NCBI GenBank assembly: GCA_029775955.1
Contig: JARVJW010000035.1
Location: forward strand, 1 to 29,804
Source: Nitrososphaeria archaeon
GTDB lineage: Archaea; Thermoproteota; Nitrososphaeria; Conexivisphaerales; UBA164
Length of the DNA stretch: 29,804 bases
Direction: 5' to 3'
In this document: piece by piece, positions 16,499 through 23,894 of the stretch
Numbering within the stretch: the stretch's first letter is position 1
Layout: each line of letters opens with the position of its first letter
Program-made: the position numbers and the translations under genes
Notes under the pieces: model-generated
Databases searched by the model: none
Told to the model about the DNA's origin: nothing
The model's input: the letters and a program-made list of their open reading frames with translations, nothing else

Positions 16499-17132
16499 AC
16501 AATTTGTTGCCAGTTTTAAAGAAATTTAAATGTTACTATGCCACATTGTTTTTATAATATAATAATGAAAAAGACAACTTTTCCGATTAATGTTCCGGGG
16601 ACACAATAAACTGATGGGCTAAAATTATGTTCCTGTTTCATTGTTGAAGGCGATCAGTGAATTCATATAAGCATTGAGCAGCTATTAAGCCATTAAAGCA
16701 ATATTTGGGGGGAAACTATTGCAATTGTTCATGCATAAAAATAAGGGGTCAAAAATTGGGAAGATATCAGGAAAGCTGAAAAAATCATGCAAAATGGCAT
16801 GTGTGGGGTTGGCGTAAGGCCCCCGGCATTTGGGAAAGGGCTAGCCAAATTGCATGAATCAGATATAAAAAAAAGGCAATATTCAGATAACAGTTCTTCA
16901 GAAGATAAATAATGAAGGGTATTAATGAAGCTTGTATGGAGGAAACGTAAGAAATATTGCATCAATCGTGGATGAGCCTAGAAAGCCGGGGTTTGTGCTT
17001 TATAATGGAAAATATTGGTGTTCAAATTTGTAACCACTTGAGTTGCTGTTCTGCAACATTTACCACACATATCAGCAAATGCAGTTAGCAAATGGTTAAA
17101 ATGCAACCATATATTTGCAAGTTGGTTTCATT
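16499..17132. other. 634-base gap between the M20 deacylase and narK
   Basis: No gene is convincing here. On the plus strand at about 16760-16911 a frame of some 50 codons reads EDIRKAEKIMQNGMCGVG and continues with VRPPAFGKGLAKLHE before a stop. It has protein-like composition but no recognised family and no start site, so it may be a relic. The rest is AT-rich. The left end holds the promoter of the M20 gene. Confidence 0.35.
16521..16530 (-). promoter_or_regulatory. TATA-like box of the M20 deacylase gene
   Basis: TTTAAATTTC on the minus strand lies 23-32 bases before the ATG at 16498. This fits a leaderless transcript. Confidence 0.45.
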
Positions 17133-18449
17133 TTAAACTATTCTCAGCCTCATAAAGATGGCGCCTATTATCAAACTTATAACAGACAGCCCCACATATA
17201 CTGTAAATCCCAGCGAATAACCTGCATAATCGAAAATGGCAACAAATGTTCCTAATAAAACTGTTATTATAAGCCCGCTAAATGCGCCAAGCCCACTCAC
17301 CCAGCCAGTAGCTCCACCTATGTTTGATTTTGAATACTTGGGCACCAATTTAAAAGTAGCAGCGCTGTTTACACCTACCCCTATGCCAAGTACAATTTCG
17401 CCAACAACATCCAGGGTAAATGTATTTATCAGAAATATAACTGATCCAGCAAGCATTAATAGTGAACTGTAGAACAGGATTGATTCGCCGCCATATCTGT
17501 CGCTAAGTGAACCTGCTGGGATCCTGATTACGGTACCGAGGATGATAAAACCTATAGATGTTATGACACCGGCCCATATTATTCCAATACCATGGTCAAC
17601 TGACCAGTAAGTGGGCAACCAGGTGGTAAGGGCAACATATCCACCAAAAGCTGTAACGTTAGCCACAACAAGCCCCCAATTCTTTAAGTTTTTGATTGGA
17701 GCTGTCATTGACCTTAAAGCAGTATTAGAAGGTATAAGCTCTTGTCCTTTATCCTTAGCTATAGCTATGGCCAGTTCTCTTTCAACTCCATTTTTCAATA
17801 ACTGGAAGAAGAAAGCATCTTTGGCAATTAAAAAATAAGTTAAAACCAAAACTAGAGATAGTGCAAACCAGATGAGGTAGGCATAAGCAGGGCCAAGGTA
17901 TGTTAGTAAAGGCGGAAGTATCAGCGTAAATATCCCGGGTGCTAGGCCCCCTATGCCAGAATAAATTCCAAGCACGTAACCCTGCCTGTTCTGTGGATAC
18001 CAGTAGGATGCCTGAGGTACACCAATCGAAAAAGCTGCTGCTCCAACACCAACAAGGCAACCAAGTAGAAGGAAAATAGGGAAAAGGCCATGCGTTAATC
18101 TGGAAGGATAATCAAGGAAAAGTATAGCAGTTATGGCTGCCATTGATGCGCTAGATACGCTGAGCACTATTAACATTGGTTCCCTGCTGCCAGTAGAATC
18201 TGACCATGCCCCAAATGGTATTCTCAGAAGTGAGCCTGCTACTGTGGGAATGGATACAAGCAATGCAATTTCCACCGGGGAAAGCGTCATTGCCCTCTGG
18301 AACACCACCGCTGTTGGTCCAAATAGTGAGATTGTGGCAAGGCCTATAAATTGACCCATAGTGGCAGATATAAGGCCAATTCTGCTACTGCCAGTTAGCT
18401 TATAGTCCACCTCATCACTGGCGTTGATTGGCCTTCGGTTAGCTACCAT
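17133..18449 (-). CDS. narK: NarK-family nitrate/nitrite transporter (MFS)
   Basis: The 438-residue carrier has about 12 membrane helices. It keeps the two Arg residues that bind nitrate in NarK proteins: Arg76 in LLRIPFG (helix 2) and Arg309 in IRIPAGSLSDRYGG (helix 8). It also keeps the two glycine-rich nitrate signatures, GIYSGIGGLAPG at about 161-172 and GATGWVSGLGAFSG in the second half. It would import nitrate or exchange nitrate and nitrite for the cytoplasmic nitrate reductase encoded 7 kb away. It is transcribed alone and separated from nar by pseudogenes and IS remnants. A TATA-like TATACGTATAAAAAAC lies at 18485-18500, implying a short leader. Confidence 0.88.
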   Translation of the reverse strand: MVANRRPINASDEVDYKLTGSSRIGLISATMGQFIGLATISLFGPTAVVFQRAMTLSPVEIALLVSIPTVAGSLLRIPFGAWSDSTGSREPMLIVLSVSSASMAAITAILFLDYPSRLTHGLFPIFLLLGCLVGVGAAAFSIGVPQASYWYPQNRQGYVLGIYSGIGGLAPGIFTLILPPLLTYLGPAYAYLIWFALSLVLVLTYFLIAKDAFFFQLLKNGVERELAIAIAKDKGQELIPSNTALRSMTAPIKNLKNWGLVVANVTAFGGYVALTTWLPTYWSVDHGIGIIWAGVITSIGFIILGTVIRIPAGSLSDRYGGESILFYSSLLMLAGSVIFLINTFTLDVVGEIVLGIGVGVNSAATFKLVPKYSKSNIGGATGWVSGLGAFSGLIITVLLGTFVAIFDYAGYSLGFTVYVGLSVISLIIGAIFMRLRIV

Positions 18450-18484
18450 AACTTGATTATATTTTTCAAAATCCTGTAGTTAAA

Positions 18485-18500
18485 GTTTTTTATACGTATA
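18485..18500 (-). promoter_or_regulatory. TATA-like box of narK
   Basis: On the minus strand TATACGTATAAAAAAC lies 36-51 bases before the narK ATG (18449). A second AT-rich box nearer the gene makes the exact transcription start uncertain. Confidence 0.3.
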
Positions 18501-18539
18501 TTTTAATGAATTAATATGTGAGCAGGACAAGTTGGGAGT

Positions 18540-18720
18540 TTATATGATAATAAACAAGGCCATCCTGCACTTTGACAGCCTTCTTTTCTCATACTTCAAT
18601 ACTTCGCCCCAATCCTTTCATACACTTTATCAAATTCAGGCACTTCAAGCCCGTTGAATGACCTGAATATTTCGGGCCCCTTGGACAAATTATCATAATT
18701 AGAATGATGAAGTTGTGCTG
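18540..18720 (-). pseudogene. N-terminal remnant of an IS5-like transposase
   Basis: On the minus strand a frame reads YDNLSKGPEIFRSF and then NGLEVPEFDKVYERIGAKY before a TGA. After a one-base shift it continues KYEKRRLSK to a stop at 18540. This is the usual N-terminal helical domain of archaeal IS5-family transposases. The catalytic DDE part is missing, so this is a dead fragment. It cannot be the N-terminus of the remnant at 19952-20481, because for minus-strand genes the N-terminus would lie at higher coordinates. Confidence 0.6.
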
Positions 18721-18803
18721 AAGATACTTATTTTATATAATGAAGAAAATTTTAGCTAAAATTATCAGATTAATTGCACCTAAGGCCCATTATATTATAG
18801 ACC

Positions 18804-18825
18804 GTAGGTTAAAACTTCGACCTAC
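18804..18825. repeat. Short inverted repeat after the gmd pseudogene
   Basis: GTAGGT (18804-18809) and ACCTAC (18820-18825) form a 6-bp stem with a 10-base loop just downstream of the gmd stop. There is no T-run in the gmd reading direction, so terminator function is doubtful. Confidence 0.25.
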
Positions 18826-18829
18826 TCTT

Positions 18830-19840
18830 TTATTTTTTTGATAAATACTTTATATCACGCTCTACCATTATCTTTATTAGATCCTTAAACGCGGTTTCAG
18901 GCTTCCAGCCCAATTGTTTTTGGGCTTTAGAATAATCAGCGAGATAGTTTTCTGATTCCAGGGGCCTGAAGAATTGTGGACTTGCTTTGACTAGGACTTT
19001 CCCATCCTGTGAAATTCCCTTTTCATTAACTCCTTCGCCTTCCCATTTTATAATTATATTTATAACTTTGAAAGCTTCCTCAACGAACCCCCTAACTGTA
19101 TGTTGCTCGCCAGAGCCTATTACAAAATCATCCGGTTTATCCTTACCAAGCATCAACTGCATGCTTTCACATAATCCTTGGCATAGTCCCAGTCTTTCCT
19201 AGCAAGATTCCCAAGGGTAATAGGCTCATTCGATCCATGGTAAATTCTAGCCACACCTAGTGTTATCTTCCTCGTTACGAACTCAGGCCCCCTTACCTCT
19301 GATTCATGATTAAAAAGTATACCATTTGCTACAAAGATATCGTATGCCTCCCTATAATCAACTGCAGTCCAGTACGCCGCCAGCTTGGCAATTGCATATG
19401 GTGATTTAGGAATAAATGGCGTTTTTTCATTCTGAGGTGCAGTGCTAGGCTTTCCAAACAGTTCAGAAGTGGCGGCATTGTACATCCTAGTTCCTTTACT
19501 GCTATCCTTTAAAACATTTAAAATATGTAATGTTCCTTTTATATTGACATCGTACGTAAAAGATGGGTTTTCAAAGCTCAAAGCCACGAAGGATTGAGAT
19601 GCAAGGTGATAAAGTTCATCTGGCTTTACCTGCTTTACTACATTTTGCACAAATAATGAATCAGTTATATCACCCCAAAAGATATAAATTTGTTTCTTAA
19701 GTTCCGGTTCACTTTCAAGATTTCCAAGCGTCATGTCCGACTTCCTCCTTGCTATACCATACACATCGTACTTTTTGGATAGCAGTAATTTTGTTAAAAA
19801 TATCCATCTTGACCTGTTATTTCAGTTATTAAGGCTTCAC
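18830..19840 (-). pseudogene. gmd: GDP-mannose 4,6-dehydratase pseudogene
   Basis: When the three frames are joined the sequence spans the whole length of Gmd (about 335 residues), the first enzyme of GDP-fucose and related deoxysugar synthesis. The N-terminus from about 19835 reads ALITEITGQDGY, which is the NAD-binding ALITGITGQDG with its first Gly changed to Glu. A missing T in a T-run near 19800 shifts the frame. YHLASQSFV, the TSELFG active-site region and SPYAIAKLAAYW (the YxxxK pair) follow. A second one-base loss at about 19160, at DYVKA/MQLML, separates the C-terminal third. Two frameshifts and a changed glycine mean no active enzyme. The likely original start is a GTG at 19840. It is sandwiched between two transposase remnants. 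Confidence 0.85.
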
Positions 19841-19951
19841 AATTCTATCATGTCAACCTTGCATTATTAAATTTATCTTTTGTAATACTCAGTTACACGA
19901 CCTTACGGGCATAGATTAGCTCCGCTGGGTAGCGTGTGCCCCTCCGGCTGG

Positions 19952-20481
19952 CTACGCCATCACGATGAACCTGTTGTAGATCGATGCCTTCATAGCTGGC
20001 CATCTCCCTGGCCATGTTCACGAACTTCGGAGATACGTACTCCCCGAAGATGCGCTTGATGCACAAAAATACGCCTCAACCCTCCACCCGAACCTATGTA
20101 TGTTGCTCCACGCCTTTGGGCTGTACATCTGCTGCTCCATCAGCGCCCTCCTCCTCACCTGAGATCCCCTGGCCTTCGGGACCGAATTACTCCTTATCCT
20201 GATGACAGGCTTTATGTGCCTTTCATCAAAAAAGTTGAAGCTCGCCCTTGAATCGTACACCGCATCCCCGAGAACCCATGACGCTCTCGCTTGCCCTGTT
20301 GGCCAGCCTCCTTCCGTCACCCACCTTCTCGGATGAGATGTACATGGATACGGCCTGCTTCGTTTTGATGTCCACCGTGAAGTGGATCTTCAGGTATCCC
20401 CTCTTCACCTTCCACACATGTCTTATTTATCCAGTCATCAGTATTGTGCACATTGATCCCCGAGCCGTCCACGGCTATGGT
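19952..20481 (-). pseudogene. IS5-like transposase remnant, interrupted by another IS
   Basis: Pieces of a DDE transposase lie in several frames on the minus strand. IAVDGSG (first Asp) is next to the right end. GYLKIHFTVDIKTKQAV and VLGDAVYDSRASFNFF (second Asp) follow, then HIKPVIRIRSNS, FGWRVEAYF (catalytic Glu region), KRIFGEYVSPKFVNMAREM, and a C-terminus YNRFIVMA ending at 19952. At least three frameshifts separate them. The region is visibly richer in G+C than its neighbours. An ISA1214-like element inserted at 20482 splits the gene just before its first catalytic motif. A 27-base scrap at 21559-21585 (reading SQGSPRWV) may be the other side. Confidence 0.8.
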
Positions 20482-20500
20482 CAGTAGATCAAAACTTTAT

Positions 20501-20556
20501 GTAGGATGGCAAGCTAGTAATCATCGTTATGGTAAACAACCTAACTGCCATCCTAC
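20501..20556. repeat. 11-bp stem-loop inside the left end of the ISA1214-like element
   Basis: GTAGGATGGCA (20501-20511) and TGCCATCCTAC (20546-20556) are perfect complements separated by 34 bases. The structure sits between the terminal repeat and the first recognisable transposase codons. It could fold in mRNA near the translation start or mark a transposase-binding subterminal repeat. Confidence 0.7.
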
Positions 20557-20560
20557 GTCA

Positions 20561-21558
20561 AATGTTGGGAAGTACCTTTTATATGTTAAGGAGAGGCTCA
20601 ATGAAGCGCTAGGCATACGTGCAAAGGATAGTGATTCCGTCATCAGGGTTCTCATGATAGCGTCCATGACGAACTACTATGTCGAGGGCATGGCCTCCTT
20701 ACTTGGGCTGTGCGGCCAGACTATCAGGAACAACCTTAAGGACCCCGATGCGCTTCTTAACCTGAACGATGACACAGTTAAGGACATGAAGAAGATGGGT
20801 ACACTGAAGGGGCGACTCACGGTTGCCGTGGACTGGCACGACATAATGTACTACGGGGACTCTCACGCGGAGGGCGTCATTGGCACAAAATCAAAGAAGG
20901 AAACAAACTGGGCTTACCAGTACGGAAGCGTTGTGGTCGGTAGGGAAAGGCTGACACTTGCAATGACGCCCATAGGAAATGGGGAATCAAGGGCACAAAA
21001 TCTCAAACGGTTGCTGGCGTTTGAGCTGGGCATAAAGGTTAAGATGCTGTTGTTGGATGCTGGCTACTTTTCGGCAGATGTAATCAACCACCTGCAGTCA
21101 CTCGGCCTGAAGTTAATGATGAGGATGCCAGACATAGGCATTGCTAATGCAGGTGATGACTTTATGTACACAACCAGGGGGCATAAGATGAGCAAGGATG
21201 AACAGGCCAGATTCAGGGTAGTAGCACTTAACGACTTGAACAGGTTTGGACTGGCGGAGCTCTTCATGTTTGCTACAAACACAAACCTGAAGCCAAGGAA
21301 GCTGTTCAGGAGCAGATTGGGCATAGAGACATCTTACAGGATGATCAACAAGTTCCTGGCTAGCGTCAAAGCTGTATGCAGTGAGAAAGCTGTACTTCTA
21401 CCTGACAGTGCTCCTATATGTGGGTCAAGCTGAATCGCTTTGAAGACAGGGTCATAATGGATGTCCTGAAGCAGGGCGTAATTCTGTCTCAATATTATGG
21501 GTCATACCTGATATGGCAGAAGGTGACAGCCATGAGATGGACAAATTTTGATCTACTG
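20561..21558 (+). pseudogene. Decayed ISA1214-like DDE transposase
   Basis: The main frame runs to 21433. It has a helical DNA-binding start (VGKYLLYVKERLNEALGI) and then the three catalytic residues in VDWHDIMYYGD, LLLDAGYFSADVI and GIETSYRMINKFLA. The C-terminal tail continues only after two frame changes: a short YFYLTVLLY, then MWVKLNRFEDRVIMDVL from 21418 up to the right terminal repeat. The protein is therefore broken. No ATG, GTG or TTG lies in frame between the left end of the element and the conserved start; the first in-frame ATG is at 20654. The original start is either lost or unusual. Confidence 0.75.
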
Positions 21559-21585
21559 TACCCAGCGCGGGCTTCCTTGTGACTT

Positions 21586-22662
21586 CTAGGTGATAACGCT
21601 ATCTGATATATAGCTGTTCATAAGTTTCTTAACTATTACATATACAAATCCTGAAAATTGATAAATCCAGGCAACTATTGCTGTGTACACAAAGATGTGC
21701 GGTATTATGGCAAGCTGAAGGAGGCCCGTAGCTCTTATCAACATCAGGGTGCTTACTGCGTACATACCAATTGGAAATACTGCCCCCCAAAATTGTGGGT
21801 CATAGCTTAGGAATTTAACTCCTCCACGCGTATGTCTCCACACTCCTATGATTATAAGTATAGGTATCCACCACGAGCCAAAACCCCAGATCATCAATGT
21901 TGTTCCAGAGATAAAAGTGTACAGATGGCCCATCAGCTCCTGGTTTACTGCAGATAGATGAGTATTTTCATATATTAGCAAAAGAGATCCAGCTAAGGTT
22001 GTTATGGCAGTAGCCCCCATATTTATCCAATAAGGGCCAGTAGCGTCTTGAGGGTCTAGTTTAAAGAACAGAAGCCTGTAGCTTATCATCGTTATAATCA
22101 CTATATACATTATCCAGCCTATAAAGTACATTATTATCCCAACTGTGTAGGCATAGGGATAGTTTGGGCTGAGCCTTGCACCCAAAACTGAAACAGATTC
22201 AGTAGACACTATAGCCACAAGCCATGTTCCGTTTATTCCTTTTTCAAGTGCGGGTTTCTCTTTTCCTATCATCAGGTAGGTAAAAACAGAGTATTGGAAT
22301 GCAAACCATAAGCAGATACCAAACAAAAATAGGGTATAAGAAACTGAAAAGTTATGCATAATTAGAATCAGCTGCACTGCTAAGGTATTGTTTGCAGCTA
22401 TAAGTGTAAAAAAGCCCGGAGCCCTGCTGTGGTCCTTTAAATCTTTAACGTAATCAGATGGGAAAAGCATAAGCCTTAGAAGTGTAAATACCCATAACAT
22501 TGCATAGGCAGCTATGTTTATGTACAAGAGTGGTATCGACACGTAAGGCATATTGTAGAAGTAGGCTGCTATGGAAACTATCCCTGTTGCCATAACCATA
22601 GCGAAGTATGAGGGCATCAGATTTGAGGTTTCATATTTTAGCTTGACCCAGAAGCTATCCAA
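21586..22662 (-). CDS. TDT/SLAC1-family membrane channel or transporter in the nar operon
   Basis: The 358-residue, very hydrophobic protein is of the tellurite-resistance/dicarboxylate transporter family, which includes TehA, the plant anion channel SLAC1 and the yeast sulfite pump Ssu1. Family features include PSYFAMVMATGIVSIAA near 17-33, GTWLVAIVSTESVSVLG near 145-161 and YWINMGATAITTLAGSLL near 212-229. About ten membrane helices are expected. The TTG start at 22662 lies six bases after the narI stop, so it is almost certainly co-translated with nar. SLAC1 relatives pass nitrate and other anions, so a role in nitrate entry or nitrite release is attractive (inference). Sulfite or dicarboxylate transport is the alternative. 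Confidence 0.85.
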   Translation of the reverse strand: MDSFWVKLKYETSNLMPSYFAMVMATGIVSIAAYFYNMPYVSIPLLYINIAAYAMLWVFTLLRLMLFPSDYVKDLKDHSRAPGFFTLIAANNTLAVQLILIMHNFSVSYTLFLFGICLWFAFQYSVFTYLMIGKEKPALEKGINGTWLVAIVSTESVSVLGARLSPNYPYAYTVGIIMYFIGWIMYIVIITMISYRLLFFKLDPQDATGPYWINMGATAITTLAGSLLLIYENTHLSAVNQELMGHLYTFISGTTLMIWGFGSWWIPILIIIGVWRHTRGGVKFLSYDPQFWGAVFPIGMYAVSTLMLIRATGLLQLAIIPHIFVYTAIVAWIYQFSGFVYVIVKKLMNSYISDSVIT

Positions 22663-22668
22663 CTATGT

Positions 22669-23361
22669 TTACCCCTTCTTAGATGTGCTCCTGTAGACTA
22701 TGTTTTTTCTCCACATGTATGGCAGTGGAAAGCTGAATATGTGCACTAACCTAGTAAATGGCAGGACAGCGAAAAAGAGAAGCCCAAGCAGTGTATGCAG
22801 CTGATAGGTAAATGGGGCACTTGTAATTACAGCAACATCAGGCCTAAACAGTATGAGGCTCCTGACGTAGACACCTATTGTTAAACGATAATCATAAGGC
22901 CCAACAAGCAAAGTGTAGCCCAGTGTATTGAGCATTCCGCTAACCATTATAATCAGTAGAAATATTAGGGTGAAGTAATCATCCACTCCGCTTGTAGCTT
23001 TAACCCTTTTGTCCATAAGCCTTCTTGCTAGCAGAATTACCAGTCCAAGCACAGCAATGACGCCTGCTATTGACCCACCATAAAATGATATTATATGGTA
23101 GCTGCTGAAGCTAACTCCCAGGCTATTGTAAAATGAAACAGGTATTAAAATGCCCATTATATGCCCTATTATAATAAACATGAAAGCCCAATGAAACATC
23201 ATGCTTCCCCACATTAGCATTCTTCTTTCCAGTATCTGGCTGGACTTAGATGTCCAGCCCCATGGATCCCTATCATACCTCCATATCAATCCAACTACAA
23301 AGATTGTCATGGCCACGTAAGGGTATATCACCCAAAGCAAGAGTTGGGATTCAGCAACCAA
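22669..23361 (-). CDS. narI: Respiratory nitrate reductase gamma subunit (cytochrome b)
   Basis: The 230-residue membrane protein with about five helices takes electrons from quinol and passes them to NarH. All four haem-ligating histidines are present: His57 and His67 in FHWAFMFIIIGH, and His189 and His207 in LHTLLGLLFFAVLPFTRLVH. The latter contains the NarI signature. Length matches family members (about 225-240). The TTG start at 23361 comes two bases after the narJ stop. The short leader before helix one and the PLPYMWRKNIVYR C-terminus are normal. Confidence 0.94.
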   Translation of the reverse strand: MVAESQLLLWVIYPYVAMTIFVVGLIWRYDRDPWGWTSKSSQILERRMLMWGSMMFHWAFMFIIIGHIMGILIPVSFYNSLGVSFSSYHIISFYGGSIAGVIAVLGLVILLARRLMDKRVKATSGVDDYFTLIFLLIIMVSGMLNTLGYTLLVGPYDYRLTIGVYVRSLILFRPDVAVITSAPFTYQLHTLLGLLFFAVLPFTRLVHIFSFPLPYMWRKNIVYRSTSKKG

Positions 23362-23363
23362 GC

Positions 23364-23879
23364 CTAGATTTCGCCCCTTATAGTTTCTTCAATTACCTTT
23401 AATACCTTTGAATAGGGGGACCTGGCTTTTTCCAAATTCATCGCAAGTTCAGCTATCTGCTTTGAATACCTTTTAAGGGCAAGGTTGGCATCCTCATCTC
23501 TTGCCACTGATAAAAACTTCAAAAATGTTGGCAGGTAATCAGGTAGCTCTTTTTCATTGAATATAATCCCTGATTTAGTGTAGAGGTACTTTAGCGTTAT
23601 GAGCTCACTTCCCCTCTCCATTCTGGTGCCAAATGAAGCATAAGTTAGGTAAAGGCTGTAATCCTTTGAAAAATCAAAAGTTCTCACATAGCTTTCCTGA
23701 AGATCAATGGGGTCTGAAACGATTAGATAATCGATAAAATCCATAAGTGGTCTGCTAACTTGCTCCGGCAGACCTATCCCCTGAACTTTCAGTTCATTCA
23801 GGGATGAAAGCAGCGATGAATTAGGGTAAAGGAGAAGCCTTGAGCAGATGTATAGAATCCTCTTCTTAGATTGATCCAA
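23364..23879 (-). CDS. narJ: Nitrate reductase assembly chaperone
   Basis: The 171-residue soluble helical protein is the NarJ/DmsD-type chaperone that inserts the molybdenum cofactor into NarG before membrane attachment. The signature stretch is complete: ESYVRTFDFSKDYSLYLTY near 62-80, then GTRMERGSELITLKYLY and ELPDYLPTFLKFLS. The TTG start at 23879 follows the narH stop by 15 bases, with GGGTG within that gap. Its presence shows the operon encodes a full, assembled enzyme rather than isolated subunits. Confidence 0.93.
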   Translation of the reverse strand: MDQSKKRILYICSRLLLYPNSSLLSSLNELKVQGIGLPEQVSRPLMDFIDYLIVSDPIDLQESYVRTFDFSKDYSLYLTYASFGTRMERGSELITLKYLYTKSGIIFNEKELPDYLPTFLKFLSVARDEDANLALKRYSKQIAELAMNLEKARSPYSKVLKVIEETIRGEI

Positions 23880-23894
23880 TATACATTTACACCC

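Larger units (their letters stand above)
20482..21558 (+). mobile_element. ISA1214-like insertion sequence nested in the IS5-like remnant
   Basis: The element is 1077 bp with perfect 13-bp inverted ends: CAGTAGATCAAAA (20482-20494) and TTTTGATCTACTG (21546-21558). It contains one plus-strand transposase gene and a strong stem-loop near the left end. I see no matching target duplication; the flanks read ATGGT and TACCC. It lies 27 bases downstream of the TDT gene stop, at the end of the nar operon. Confidence 0.8.

Noticed and set aside
15801..16529. Long plus-strand ORF opposite the M20 deacylase
   Set aside because: The opposite strand encodes all zinc ligands of a standard enzyme. This frame is a shadow rich in Pro, Ser and Leu.
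18804..18825. Rho-independent-style terminator after gmd
   Set aside because: The stem is only 6 bp with a 10-base loop and no T-run follows in the gene's direction. It is listed only as a weak repeat.
21559..21585. Target duplication of the ISA1214-like element
   Set aside because: The flanks ATGGT and TACCC do not form a direct repeat, so I did not claim one.
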